The notes under the pieces are model-generated. The model ran no database searches. It saw only the letters and a program-made list of their open reading frames with translations, and was not told the DNA's origin. 7,284 nt of DNA from Christiangramia sp. (GTDB taxonomy: Bacteria; Bacteroidota; Bacteroidia; Flavobacteriales; Flavobacteriaceae), in assembly GCA_024644145.1 (NCBI GenBank), contig JAHELO010000077.1:1-7284 (forward strand), given 5' to 3'. Made by a program: the position numbers and the translations under genes. Shown here piece by piece: positions 1 through 5,024 of this stretch; position 1 is the first letter of the stretch, and every line of letters begins with the position of its first letter.

Positions 1-423
1 GTGGTCCCAGAAGAGGCGAATCCTGTTCTTGAAAGAAGAAAATCATCTCCTATGAAACAAAGCGATAAGGTGTTTAAGGTCTTTTCGAGACCTCAGGTAA
101 CTATGGAAGATGTAAAACAGTTCAGCGGGGTAGAGGAGTTTATTTCTGAAAATGACCTGGATGAAGAGATGATTGAACAGACCGAAATTCAGGTAAAATA
201 TTCAGGATATATAGAGAAAGAAAAAAATAATGCTGATAAACTTAACCGTCTTGAAGATATCCGGATTCCGAAAAATTTCGATTATTCCAATATTAAATCC
301 ATGTCTTTCGAAGCGCGGGAAAAATTAAAAAAGGTGCAACCTGCTACAGTTTCTCAAGCGTCTAGGATTAGTGGCGTAAGCCCGAATGATATTTCGGTTT
401 TACTTGTTTATATGGGTAGGTAA
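1..423 (+). CDS. mnmG: tRNA uridine-5-carboxymethylaminomethyl modification enzyme MnmG (GidA), C-terminal part
   Basis: This is the last 140 codons of MnmG, which is normally about 620 residues; the 5' end lies outside the window, so the GTG at position 1 is an internal valine codon, not a start. MnmG is an FAD enzyme that works with the GTPase MnmE to place (carboxymethyl)aminomethyl groups on U34 of certain tRNAs in the cytoplasm. The visible part is the helical C-terminal domain, which in this family contacts MnmE and tRNA. The diagnostic block is near the end: YSGYIEKE, then RLEDIRIPKNFDY, then the terminal helices with SRISGVSPNDISVLL. FAD-binding motifs are upstream and not visible. 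The reading frame is intact and ends in TAA at 421-423. Only 7 bases separate it from the methyltransferase start, so the two are probably co-transcribed. Identification is by recognition of family motifs and is firm. Confidence 0.96.
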   Translation: MVPEEANPVLERRKSSPMKQSDKVFKVFSRPQVTMEDVKQFSGVEEFISENDLDEEMIEQTEIQVKYSGYIEKEKNNADKLNRLEDIRIPKNFDYSNIKSMSFEAREKLKKVQPATVSQASRISGVSPNDISVLLVYMGR

Positions 424-430
424 AAATTAT

Positions 431-1324
431 ATGTTCCACGTGGAACAAAATATATTTTCTTTGATTTCAACAACGAATAAATACTTTTCAAGGCAAAATT
501 CTGAAACCGGCTTGGTGTGTAAAGATCATCTGGTGACCAACGAGAAATTTCAAATTCTCGAGGCGGATAATGGTATTCTTAAAACCGATCCTGTACCTCC
601 AGATCTTGCGAAATATTACGAAAGCAAAGAATATATTTCCCATAGTGATTCTAAAGGAAATTTATTTAACAGGATTTATCAGCTGGTTAAATCACATATG
701 TTATCTAAAAAGGCCGGTTGGATTCGTGAATTTATTTCACAGGGTGATATTTTGGATTTTGGTGCAGGTACGGGTGAATTTCTGAATAAGATGAAATCCT
801 ATTACTGGAACGTAGAAGGAGTAGAGCCAAATAAAACTGCAAGGGAACTTGCCATTTTGAAAGGATTGAATTTAAAAGCGGATCTTGATCAAATTCAGAA
901 AAGCAAATATGACGTTATTAGTTTATGGCATGTACTGGAACATCTGCCAGACCTGGAGAATAAGCTTAGTCAATTCCATAAGCTTTTAAATGATAATGGT
1001 GTTTTGATTATTGCCGTTCCAAATTATAATTCTTACGATGCTAATTACTATAAAGAATTTTGGGCGGCCTGGGATGTGCCAAGACACTTATGGCATTTTT
1101 CACGAAATGGCTTAAAAGAAAAACTGGCAGAATTTAATTTTAAATTCATAGAAGAGAAACCACTTAAATTCGATTCATATTATGTAAGCATGTTAAGTGA
1201 AAAGAATAAAAATTCCGGTTCAAACATTCTCAATGCTCTTTATCGGGGTTTTATATCCAACAGGAAGGCTGGTTCTACCGGGGAATACTCTTCAATAACA
1301 TATTTCTTCAAAAAAGAGGGCTAA
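431..1324 (+). CDS. class I SAM-dependent methyltransferase (Methyltransf_23/UbiG-like fold)
   Basis: Predicted 297-residue soluble methyltransferase. SAM-binding motif I is DFGAGTGEF at residues 109-117; the acidic end of strand 2, thought to hold the ribose hydroxyls, is in VEPN at 131-134; motif WHVLEHL is at 166-172; strand 5 contains GVLIIAVPNYNS; and WDVPRHLWHFS at 214-224 is typical of the group of stand-alone methyltransferases found in Bacteroidota. The substrate cannot be read from sequence; relatives act on small molecules, lipids or glycans. I chose the ATG at 431 because it is the first ATG not overlapping mnmG and has an A/T-rich leader with a weak GGTAGG upstream. The next in-frame ATG comes only around residue 90, after conserved sequence. 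TTG 512 and GTG 515 just before the conserved CKDHLV segment are possible alternatives. The first codons (MFHVEQ) are formed by a parS-like palindrome. The C-terminus ends in TAA at 1322-1324. Confidence 0.88.
   Translation: MFHVEQNIFSLISTTNKYFSRQNSETGLVCKDHLVTNEKFQILEADNGILKTDPVPPDLAKYYESKEYISHSDSKGNLFNRIYQLVKSHMLSKKAGWIREFISQGDILDFGAGTGEFLNKMKSYYWNVEGVEPNKTARELAILKGLNLKADLDQIQKSKYDVISLWHVLEHLPDLENKLSQFHKLLNDNGVLIIAVPNYNSYDANYYKEFWAAWDVPRHLWHFSRNGLKEKLAEFNFKFIEEKPLKFDSYYVSMLSEKNKNSGSNILNALYRGFISNRKAGSTGEYSSITYFFKKEG
432..447. promoter_or_regulatory. parS: parS centromere site (ParB-binding palindrome)
   Basis: TGTTCCACGTGGAACA is a perfect 16-bp palindrome. It matches the bacterial chromosomal parS consensus TGTTTCACGTGAAACA at 14 of 16 positions, and the two differences are symmetrical (positions 5 and 12), where variation is known to be tolerated. 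ParB (Spo0J) dimers bind such sites, spread along the DNA and, with ParA and SMC, organise and segregate the replication-origin region. Location beside mnmG fits the known clustering of parS sites and gidA/mnmG near oriC in many bacteria. The site overlaps the start codon of the methyltransferase (ATG at 431-433) and encodes its residues 2-6. No parA or parB lies in this window. Binding is inferred from the match alone. Confidence 0.88.
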
Positions 1325-1334
1325 AATCTATTTT

Positions 1335-1353
1335 AAGCCGTTCTAAGCGGTTT
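1335..1353 (+). terminator. possible weak hairpin terminator after the methyltransferase
   Basis: AAGCCG (1335-1340) can pair with CGGTTT (1348-1353) around a 7-base loop, with one G-T pair, and is followed by only one more T before a G. It lies 10 bases after the methyltransferase stop codon, where a terminator would be expected, but the stem is short and the T run poor. It may end some transcripts of the mnmG-methyltransferase unit or be chance. Confidence 0.28.
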
Positions 1354-1400
1354 TGATATAGTTTAGAGGGTAATTTATTGTGTTTTGGTATTTAATTGCT

Positions 1401-1443
1401 ATAAAGGTGTTTAAAATCACTCATTTTAAATAAAGGTCGTTTA
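1401..1443. repeat. composite direct repeat flanking an inverted repeat, upstream of the OmpH-like gene
   Basis: ATAAAGGT-GTTTA occurs at 1401-1413 and again at 1430-1443, where it carries one extra C. Between and overlapping them is a perfect 8-bp inverted repeat: TTTAAAAT (1410-1417), spacer CACTC, ATTTTAAA (1423-1430). The block lies about 50 bp upstream of the -33 element of the promoter for the OmpH-like lipoprotein, a position suited to a regulator. The rest of the 218-bp gap between the methyltransferase and that gene holds the weak hairpin and the promoter, both listed separately; I see no small gene in it. AT-rich DNA makes such repeats easier to obtain by chance, so a regulatory role is only a suggestion. 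Confidence 0.4.
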
Positions 1444-1494
1444 TCTCATTAGTTAGTTCTATAGAATTATTTTATAACATTCTTCTTTTTGGTT

Positions 1495-1523
1495 TTTGAA
1501 CTATAAATACTTTTATACATTTG
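1495..1523 (+). promoter_or_regulatory. Bacteroidota-type promoter for the OmpH-like gene
   Basis: A -33 element TTTG (1495-1498) and an exact -7 element TACATTTG (1516-1523, consensus TAnnTTTG) are separated by 17 bases, the arrangement recognised by the Bacteroidota primary sigma factor. Transcription would begin around 1528-1530, leaving a short A-rich leader of about 13-15 bases before the ATG at 1543. No Shine-Dalgarno sequence is present, as is usual in this phylum. Confidence 0.72.
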
Positions 1524-1542
1524 CTTCTCAAAACAAAAAATT

Positions 1543-2097
1543 ATGATCAAAAGATTTATTGGAGTTGCAGCAATTGCAATTATGATGGTTTCATGTAATG
1601 AGCAAAAAACCGCTTATGTAGATACCACGAAGATTGTTCAGGAATATAAGGAGATGAAAGATGTAGAAGCAGATTTCACTTCAAAATCAGATTCTGTTAG
1701 ACAGCAACTGGATTCTGTAGCTCGTGTTTTCCAACAGGAGGTTCAGGCTTACCAGGCTGAAATGAAATCTATGTCTCAGGCTCAACGCCAGGAGAAAGAG
1801 CAGGAGTTAATGCAGAAGCAGCAGATGCTACAGCAGCAGCAGCAAATGCAAAGCAACCGTCTTAGAGAACAGAGTACGGCTGTTATGGATTCTATCGTTA
1901 AAAAGATCAAGGATTATGTAAAAGAGTATGGAAAAGAAAATAACTATACTTATATCTTCGGATCTAATGAGAGCGCGAATATTATGTATGCTGAAGAAGG
2001 ACTCGATATCACGCAGGATATTCTTAAAAAACTGAATGAAGATTACGGCGGAGATGAAGAGGTAGAAACGGAAATTGAAGAGGAAGTAGAGGACTAA
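1543..2097 (+). CDS. OmpH/Skp-family lipoprotein (periplasmic chaperone-like)
   Basis: A 184-residue protein with a lipoprotein signal peptide: basic MIKR, a hydrophobic core and a lipobox ending MVSC, with lipidated Cys18 predicted. After it comes the OmpH/Skp pattern: a short strand segment (TAYVDTTKIVQEYKEMK, about residues 22-38), a long charged, glutamine-rich coiled coil (about 45-125, including a QQQQQ run), then a return segment with YGKENNYTYIFGSN and DITQDILKKLNEDY. Skp proteins are trimers that hold unfolded outer-membrane proteins between long helical arms in the periplasm. Classical Skp is soluble; this one appears membrane-anchored. No acidic run follows the cysteine (NEQK), so surface export is not indicated. 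The last 15 or so residues form a strongly acidic tail that family members need not have. It has its own promoter and ends at a strong terminator, so it is probably monocistronic. Family assignment is fairly sure; a chaperone role is inferred. Confidence 0.87.
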   Translation: MIKRFIGVAAIAIMMVSCNEQKTAYVDTTKIVQEYKEMKDVEADFTSKSDSVRQQLDSVARVFQQEVQAYQAEMKSMSQAQRQEKEQELMQKQQMLQQQQQMQSNRLREQSTAVMDSIVKKIKDYVKEYGKENNYTYIFGSNESANIMYAEEGLDITQDILKKLNEDYGGDEEVETEIEEEVED

Positions 2098-2113
2098 GCT
2101 CTAAATCTTATAT

Positions 2114-2150
2114 AAAAAAAAAGCTTCAGAATAATCTGAAGCTTTTTTTT
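2114..2150. terminator. strong bidirectional intrinsic terminator
   Basis: A perfect 10-bp stem, AAGCTTCAGA (2121-2130) with TCTGAAGCTT (2135-2144), closes a 4-base ATAA loop. It is preceded by a run of A (2114-2120) and followed by a run of T (2145-2150), so it has a T tract in both reading directions. It lies between the convergent OmpH-like gene (stop at 2097) and the minus-strand DoxX-like gene (stop codon at 2168-2170), and should end transcripts from both sides. Confidence 0.93.
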
Positions 2151-2167
2151 ATGCTTAACTGTAACTG

Positions 2168-2563
2168 TTAACTCAGAATATAAACACCGAACATACACAC
2201 TATAAAATAACCTGTTATTGTAAAAGCTCCGGCGTAATCTTTAGCTACACGCTGTCCGAACAAAAGCATTAATAAGGTTATACAAGCCAGAACACAGGTG
2301 TACAATGCCATTCCGCCTTCATTGTAGGCGATTATCCACCACATCCCAACTAAGGCCATAATACCTGTAATTATTTCAATGATCATAATGATACCAACCA
2401 TTAGAGGAACCATACCGCCCAGGAATGTGCCGGAAAAATGATCTTTTAACCATCCGGTATTTCCGCTCCAATCGGCTACCTTATCGATACCAGATTGCAG
2501 GAAGGTTATTAGAATGAAAATAAGGATTAATAGTTCGGTTAAGTTTGCAGTAATGTTTTCCAT
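2168..2563 (-). CDS. small DoxX-like integral membrane protein
   Basis: A 131-residue, very hydrophobic protein with four predicted membrane helices: about residues 8-27 (TELLILIFILITFLQSG), about 48-68 (GGMVPLMVGIIMIIEIITGI), about 72-103 (a WWIIAY segment, then ALYTCVLACITLLMLLFG) and about 112-130 (AFTITGYFIVCMFGVYIL). Size, four-helix layout and the FLQSGIDKVADWSGNTGWLKDHF segment after helix 1 resemble DoxX/DoxD-related proteins, whose biochemical roles vary and are mostly unknown; I cannot name a substrate. The short loop after helix 1 with KVADW and WLKDHF is the most conserved-looking part. The start ATG (2561-2563 on the complement) is 2 bases beyond the holB stop codon, so the gene is very likely co-transcribed, and perhaps translationally coupled, with holB. 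It ends just before the shared terminator. The real reading frame is secure; the family label is moderate. Confidence 0.78.
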   Translation of the reverse strand: MENITANLTELLILIFILITFLQSGIDKVADWSGNTGWLKDHFSGTFLGGMVPLMVGIIMIIEIITGIMALVGMWWIIAYNEGGMALYTCVLACITLLMLLFGQRVAKDYAGAFTITGYFIVCMFGVYILS

Positions 2564-2565
2564 GT

Positions 2566-3723
2566 TTATGCGGTTTTTTGATGTAAAAATCGGGTTAGTT
2601 TTATTGAGAGATTGGTTAAAATGATTTTCGCATTCCCGTTGCGTTCAATATGGTAAATAGCGGTTTCCAAAGCCTCGGTTATCTCCATTATATTGTTGCC
2701 ATGAATAAATGGCGCGAAATTTTCCAGTTTAAATTTTTCGGTCGTAGGTTCCAGGTAGACGAGAGTTTTGGCTTTATAATTAAGCAAGAGCGACTGCCTG
2801 AAAAAGTCTATACAATATAACAGAAAGCTTTTCTGAGTTTCTCGGTTCAGGTCTGCCAGTTCTTCACTCCAGGCTACCAGATCAAGCACAGTAGATTTAT
2901 TTCCTTTCGCCTTGAAGGCACTTCTCACCCAGCTTATGAACCAGGCTTCAAATTGCTCATCACTGGAATCCTTTTTAAGTATATGAAGCGCCTTGGTGTA
3001 ATCTCCATTGGCCTGATGGGCAATTTTCCTTGCCTGGGGAGCATTACAATTTTCTCGTTCCAAAAGTGCAGAAGAAATATCGGCTTCACTTAAAGGTGGA
3101 AAGTAAAGACTCTGGCATCGGGATCTTATAGTTTGAATGATATTCTCCTCATCTTCAGTAACTAAAATAAAAACCGTGTTATTGGGAGGCTCTTCAATTA
3201 ACTTAAGTAATTTATTTGAAGCGGCTATATTCATTTTATCGGCCATCCAGATGATCATCACTTTAAAACCGCCTTCGTACGATTTTAACGAAAGTGATTT
3301 CAGAATTTCCTGAGCTTCATGAACACTTATTTGTCCTTGTTTATTCTCAACTCCCAGAGCCTGATACCAGTCATATAAACTTCCGTAAGGATTACTCCTT
3401 AAAAATCCTCTCCATTCTTCTAAAAAATGAGAGGAAACAGGGTGTTTTTTTACCTTCTCGTTTGCCGCAACCGGGAACGCAAAATGAAGATCTGGATGTG
3501 AAAAATTTTTAAACTTTAGATTGCAGGAGGATGCCTCCGGGTTATCATTCTCACCACCAGAATTTCCGCATAAAATATATTGGGCGTATGCAATCGCCAT
3601 AGGCAGAGCCCCGCTTCCCGGCTTTCCTGTGAAAAGTTGGGCATGCGGAATCCGATTTCTGTCGGCCGTGGTGGTCAGGTGATTTTTTATATGGGGTAGA
3701 CCAATAATATCGTTAAAAAGCAT
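2566..3723 (-). CDS. holB: DNA polymerase III subunit delta prime
   Basis: A 385-residue clamp-loader subunit. Delta prime is the rigid 'stator' of the complex that opens the beta clamp and loads it on primed DNA at the replication fork. Visible motifs: N-terminal FNDIIGLPHIKNHL; a degenerate P-loop GKPGSGALPMA (33-43) that lacks the GK[ST] lysine, as expected for a subunit that does not hydrolyse ATP; NFSHPDLHF (73-81); helix ISVHEAQEIL; sensor-1-like NKLLKLIEEPP (170-180); and the SRC motif (201-203) whose arginine acts on the ATP site of the neighbouring subunit. The zinc module usual in this subunit has four cysteines; here only Cys52 and Cys67 remain in that stretch. The C-terminal 170 residues form the poorly conserved oligomerisation domain. 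I chose ATG at 3721-3723; a TTG two codons upstream is possible but less likely. It overlaps no neighbour and precedes the DoxX-like gene by 2 bases. Confidence 0.92.
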   Translation of the reverse strand: MLFNDIIGLPHIKNHLTTTADRNRIPHAQLFTGKPGSGALPMAIAYAQYILCGNSGGENDNPEASSCNLKFKNFSHPDLHFAFPVAANEKVKKHPVSSHFLEEWRGFLRSNPYGSLYDWYQALGVENKQGQISVHEAQEILKSLSLKSYEGGFKVMIIWMADKMNIAASNKLLKLIEEPPNNTVFILVTEDEENIIQTIRSRCQSLYFPPLSEADISSALLERENCNAPQARKIAHQANGDYTKALHILKKDSSDEQFEAWFISWVRSAFKAKGNKSTVLDLVAWSEELADLNRETQKSFLLYCIDFFRQSLLLNYKAKTLVYLEPTTEKFKLENFAPFIHGNNIMEITEALETAIYHIERNGNAKIILTNLSIKLTRFLHQKTA

Positions 3724-3726
3724 AGG

Positions 3727-3734
3727 CAAATATA
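3727..3734 (-). promoter_or_regulatory. possible -7 promoter element for holB
   Basis: Reading the minus strand, TATATTTG (3734 down to 3727) is an exact match to TAnnTTTG and ends 3 bases before the holB ATG. If used, transcription would start at or within the start codon, giving a leaderless mRNA. There is no clear TTTG at the -33 position, and the sequence is AT-rich, so chance is a real alternative. Confidence 0.3.
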
Positions 3735-3747
3735 AAATTATATAAGC

Positions 3748-3776
3748 TTTATTATCTTCGGAAAAATTTATATTTG
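3748..3776 (+). promoter_or_regulatory. Bacteroidota-type promoter for pgk
   Basis: TATATTTG (3769-3776) matches the TAnnTTTG -7 consensus exactly. A TTTA (3748-3751), one base off the TTTG -33 consensus, lies 17 bases upstream. The predicted start point is near 3781-3783, leaving a leader of only about 10 bases before the pgk ATG at 3792. No strong ribosome-binding site is visible (only AAGAAAG at 3778-3784). Confidence 0.6.
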
Positions 3777-3791
3777 TAAGAAAGCATTTCT

Positions 3792-4976
3792 ATGAAAACT
3801 ATAGACGATTACAATTTTAATAATAAAAGGGCACTTATACGTGTAGACTTCAATGTTCCCCTTAACGAGGATAAAGAAGTGACCGATGCGAATCGTATCG
3901 AGGCAGCAAAACCGACTATTATTAAAATTCTTGAAGATGGAGGTAGTGTGGTGCTCATGTCTCATTTGGGACGCCCTAAAGGAAAAGAAAGTAAATACTC
4001 TTTACAACACATTGTTTCCAGGGTTACAGAAGTTTTAGGAGTAGAAGTGAAGTTTGTAGAAGACTGTATAGGTGAAGAAGTTGAAAATGCAGCAAAGAGT
4101 CTGGAACAAGGTGAAATATTGATGTTGGAAAATCTTCGCTTTTATGAGGAAGAAACCAATGGTGATGAAGATTTTGCACAAAAACTTTCCAGGTTAGGTG
4201 ATATATATGTGAATGATGCTTTTGGAACGGCTCACCGTGCACATGCATCCACCACCGTGGTTGCAAAGTTCTTTGAAGATAAATGCTTTGGATACCTTCT
4301 GGCTAAGGAAATAAAAAGCCTGGATAAGGTTTTAAACAGCACAGAAAAACCAGTTACTGCAGTTCTTGGAGGTGCAAAGGTTTCTTCAAAGATCACGGTT
4401 ATAGAAAATATACTGGATAAAATAGACCATCTCATTGTAGGTGGCGGGATGACCTATACTTTTATAAAAGCCCAGGGAGGCCATATTGGAAATTCTCTTG
4501 TTGAAGATGATAAGCAGGAACTGGCCCTGGAAATATTGAAAAAGGCAAAAGAAAAAGGCGTGGAAGTTCATCTTCCCGTAGACTCTGTGATTGCTGATAG
4601 TTTCTCTGAACAGGCCAGCACTCAAACAGAAAGTGTTGATAATATTCCTGATGGCTGGATGGGGCTGGATGTAGGCCCAGAAACAATACAGAATTTTTCA
4701 AACGTAATTAAAAAATCCAAGATCATCCTTTGGAACGGACCATTAGGAGTTTTCGAAATGGATACCTTTGCACAAGGAACGATACAATTAGGTGAGGCCA
4801 TCGCAGAGGCTACTAAAAATGGTGCATTTTCTTTAGTAGGCGGTGGAGATTCTGTTGCCGCAGTGAAAAAATTCGGCCTTGAAGATAAGGTGAGCTATGT
4901 TTCCACCGGTGGTGGTGCCATGCTGGAAATGCTTGAAGGTAAATCTCTCCCCGGAATTGAAGCAATTAAAAATTAA
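3792..4976 (+). CDS. pgk: phosphoglycerate kinase
   Basis: A complete 394-residue cytoplasmic enzyme of usual family length. It transfers a phosphate between 1,3-bisphosphoglycerate and ADP, making ATP and 3-phosphoglycerate in glycolysis, and runs in reverse in gluconeogenesis. The N-terminal domain carries the 3-phosphoglycerate site: RVDFNVPLN (17-25, with Asp19 and Asn21), Arg35, SHLGRPKG (57-64, with His58 and Arg61) and [13 protein letters not shown] (from 141, with Arg149). The C-terminal domain carries the nucleotide site: GGAKVSSK (from 193, with Lys196), [19 protein letters not shown] (314-322) and GGGDS (350-354), followed by the [19 protein letters not shown] hallmark. All expected catalytic residues are present. 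The start ATG lies just after a consensus promoter, and the frame is intact to TAA at 4974-4976. It is divergent from holB and is followed by two cell-envelope genes at short spacing. Confidence 0.98.
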   Translation: MKTIDDYNFNNKRALIRVDFNVPLNEDKEVTDANRIEAAKPTIIKILEDGGSVVLMSHLGRPKGKESKYSLQHIVSRVTEVLGVEVKFVEDCIGEEVENAAKSLEQGEILMLENLRFYEEETNGDEDFAQKLSRLGDIYVNDAFGTAHRAHASTTVVAKFFEDKCFGYLLAKEIKSLDKVLNSTEKPVTAVLGGAKVSSKITVIENILDKIDHLIVGGGMTYTFIKAQGGHIGNSLVEDDKQELALEILKKAKEKGVEVHLPVDSVIADSFSEQASTQTESVDNIPDGWMGLDVGPETIQNFSNVIKKSKIILWNGPLGVFEMDTFAQGTIQLGEAIAEATKNGAFSLVGGGDSVAAVKKFGLEDKVSYVSTGGGAMLEMLEGKSLPGIEAIKN

Positions 4977-4982
4977 ACAGGT

Positions 4983-5004
4983 ACGAAGTTTGATAACTTT
5001 TCGT
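4983..5004 (+). other. imperfect hairpin between pgk and the transglycosylase gene
   Basis: ACGAAGTT (4983-4990) can pair with AAC (4995-4997) and TTCGT (5000-5004) around a TGAT loop, with TT (4998-4999) bulged out. That gives eight pairs in the 48-base gap between the pgk stop and the next ATG. There is no clean T run after it (TTGTTATTG follows), so it is a poor terminator; it could attenuate or be an mRNA-processing site. The same bases include TAACTTTT (4994-5001), one mismatch from a -7 promoter element. Confidence 0.25.
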
Positions 5005-5024
5005 TTGTTATTGAAAATGATCTT

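Noticed and set aside
386..430. Earlier ATG at 386 for the methyltransferase, giving a 15-residue longer protein that overlaps mnmG.
   Set aside because: The extension lies in the mnmG coding end, is not conserved-looking (FRFYLFIWVGKNY), and would require a 38-base overlap; ATG 431 follows mnmG directly.
570..785. A 71-codon plus-strand frame inside the methyltransferase.
   Set aside because: It is entirely within the conserved SAM-binding gene in another frame and has no recognisable protein features.
1457..1466. The palindrome TTCTATAGAA upstream of the OmpH-like promoter.
   Set aside because: A 10-bp AT-rich palindrome is expected by chance in such DNA and has no partner or known motif.
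2332..2340. DnaA-box-like TTATCCACC, which would have fitted an origin-proximal location.
   Set aside because: It is one mismatch from TTATCCACA, stands alone, and lies in the DoxX-like coding sequence encoding WWII; no cluster or AT-rich unwinding region accompanies it.
3724..3729. TTG at 3729 (complement) as the holB start, two codons upstream of the ATG.
   Set aside because: The ATG at 3723 gives the expected MLFNDIIG beginning; the TTG overlaps the possible -7 element, and TTG starts are uncommon in this group.
4024..4701. Several open frames of 67-80 codons on the minus strand inside pgk.
   Set aside because: They are shadows of a strongly conserved gene, overlap one another, and their translations show no domain or plausible composition.
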